DNA of 7,468 bases, from contig JAQUPC010000106.1 of the NCBI GenBank assembly GCA_028716765.1, positions 1 to 7,468 of the forward strand, given 5' to 3'. How positions within the stretch are numbered: position 1 is the stretch's first letter; every line of letters starts with the position of its first letter. Under the pieces are notes generated by a model, which was not told where the DNA came from, searched no databases, and worked only from the letters and a program-made list of their open reading frames with translations. A program made the translations under genes and the position numbers. Source of the stretch: Alphaproteobacteria bacterium. GTDB lineage: Bacteria; Pseudomonadota; Alphaproteobacteria; UBA9219. This document shows, piece after piece, positions 7,096-7,468 of the stretch.

Positions 7096-7279
7096 AGCAA
7101 ACACCCACTAAAAAATTATGGGTAAAGCTAAGAGATTCGCTGAAAGGAAGTAAAGTTAAGAAACGCCTTAAAATACTTTCATGGAAACTTTTTTAGCGGC
7201 TGAGACGAAATAACACGAGGGCAGCCCCACAACGATTCGCAATCCTATATCTGGCTTGTGCGAAGATTTTCCCGGCCGG

Positions 7280-7468
7280 CTATCCCGGCTTCATTCTCCG
7301 GCAACTTCTGCCGCTCGCGGGTGGTTTTCTTTGCCTCTTGGCCGCACAAACGCGCTCAGCAAGCAAGTTAACCTCTTGATATAATAGAATTAATTCCTTT
7401 GGCACGGAGTCTGCATCATACACCCCGGGAATGTGCGCATTCCCGGCATCGTGCGTTTGGAAAATCAG
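7280..7468 (-). CDS. C-terminal end of a hypothetical protein, start beyond the right edge
   Basis: Reading the minus strand from the right edge, one frame is open for 62 codons before a TAG at 7280-7282. It gives a protein-like sequence: LIFQTHDAGNAHIPGVYDAD, then a helix-like SVPKELILLYQEVNLLAERV, then a basic tail rich in Lys and Arg ending in RRMKPG. The other two minus frames and all plus frames meet stops in this stretch. The acidic/hydrophobic patterning and basic C-terminal tail argue for a real gene, but 62 codons is too short to be sure and no family is recognised. It would lie upstream of, and in the same direction as, the 412-residue gene, so the two may form an operon. Confidence 0.5.
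   Translation of the reverse strand: MIFQTHDAGNAHIPGVYDADSVPKELILLYQEVNLLAERVCAAKRQRKPPASGRSCRRMKPG

Noticed and set aside
7103..7123. ACCCA/TGGGT inverted repeat around the start codons of the 412-residue gene
   Set aside because: A 5-bp stem with an 11-base AT loop is too weak to claim as an operator or attenuator.
7377..7385. Extended -10 promoter (TGATATAAT) on the plus strand
   Set aside because: There is no acceptable -35 element at 17-18 bases, and the stretch is read as codons for ELILLYQ in the probable minus-strand gene. It is kept only as a note in the findings.
7431..7468. Plus-strand ATG at 7431 open to the edge
   Set aside because: It sits inside the inverted repeat, has no ribosome site, and only 12 codons are visible.

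Overview
The window looks like chromosomal DNA of a Gram-negative bacterium, most likely an alphaproteobacterium. DnaK, DnaJ and GrpE read as proteobacterial. DnaK ends in an alphaproteobacterial-style tail (VVDAEF...EVKDDKKQ). A promoter in front of dnaK fits the alphaproteobacterial sigma-32 pattern. A family 9 (heptosyltransferase-like) glycosyltransferase points to an LPS-bearing outer membrane. The exact lineage cannot be read from the window.

Positions 1-4700 hold the Hsp70 chaperone set, all on the minus strand: grpE (4047-4700), dnaK (1606-3516), a Nudix hydrolase (967-1500) and dnaJ (from 967, running off the left edge). The Nudix stop and the dnaJ start share one base (TGATG), so the two are probably translationally coupled. 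The Nudix gene therefore sits inside the classical dnaK-dnaJ pair. Between grpE and dnaK lies a small plus-strand gene for an exported protein of about 100 residues (3713-4024). It is divergent from dnaK and convergent with grpE. The 196-base gap upstream of dnaK carries a good sigma-32-type promoter and a hairpin in the dnaK leader.

Positions 4701-5881 hold a plus-strand family 9 glycosyltransferase, divergent from grpE. An element of about 90 bases (5048-5136), built of degenerate heptamers in two inverted arms, lies in frame inside it. It adds about 30 residues and is the most unusual structure in the window. It resembles in behaviour, though not demonstrably in sequence, the Rickettsia palindromic elements that insert in frame into genes.

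Positions 5857-7468 are visibly more AT-rich. They hold a minus-strand gene for an unrecognised protein of about 412 residues, whose 3' end overlaps the glycosyltransferase by 25 bases, then a 184-base gap (7096-7279) with no gene or convincing terminator. At the right edge is the 3' end of another probable minus-strand gene (7280-7468) with no identifiable function.

No tRNA, rRNA, CRISPR array, transposase or phage gene was seen. The chaperone genes cooperate as DnaK (ATPase), DnaJ (co-chaperone delivering substrate and stimulating ATP hydrolysis) and GrpE (nucleotide exchange). The other genes have no evident functional tie to them beyond position.
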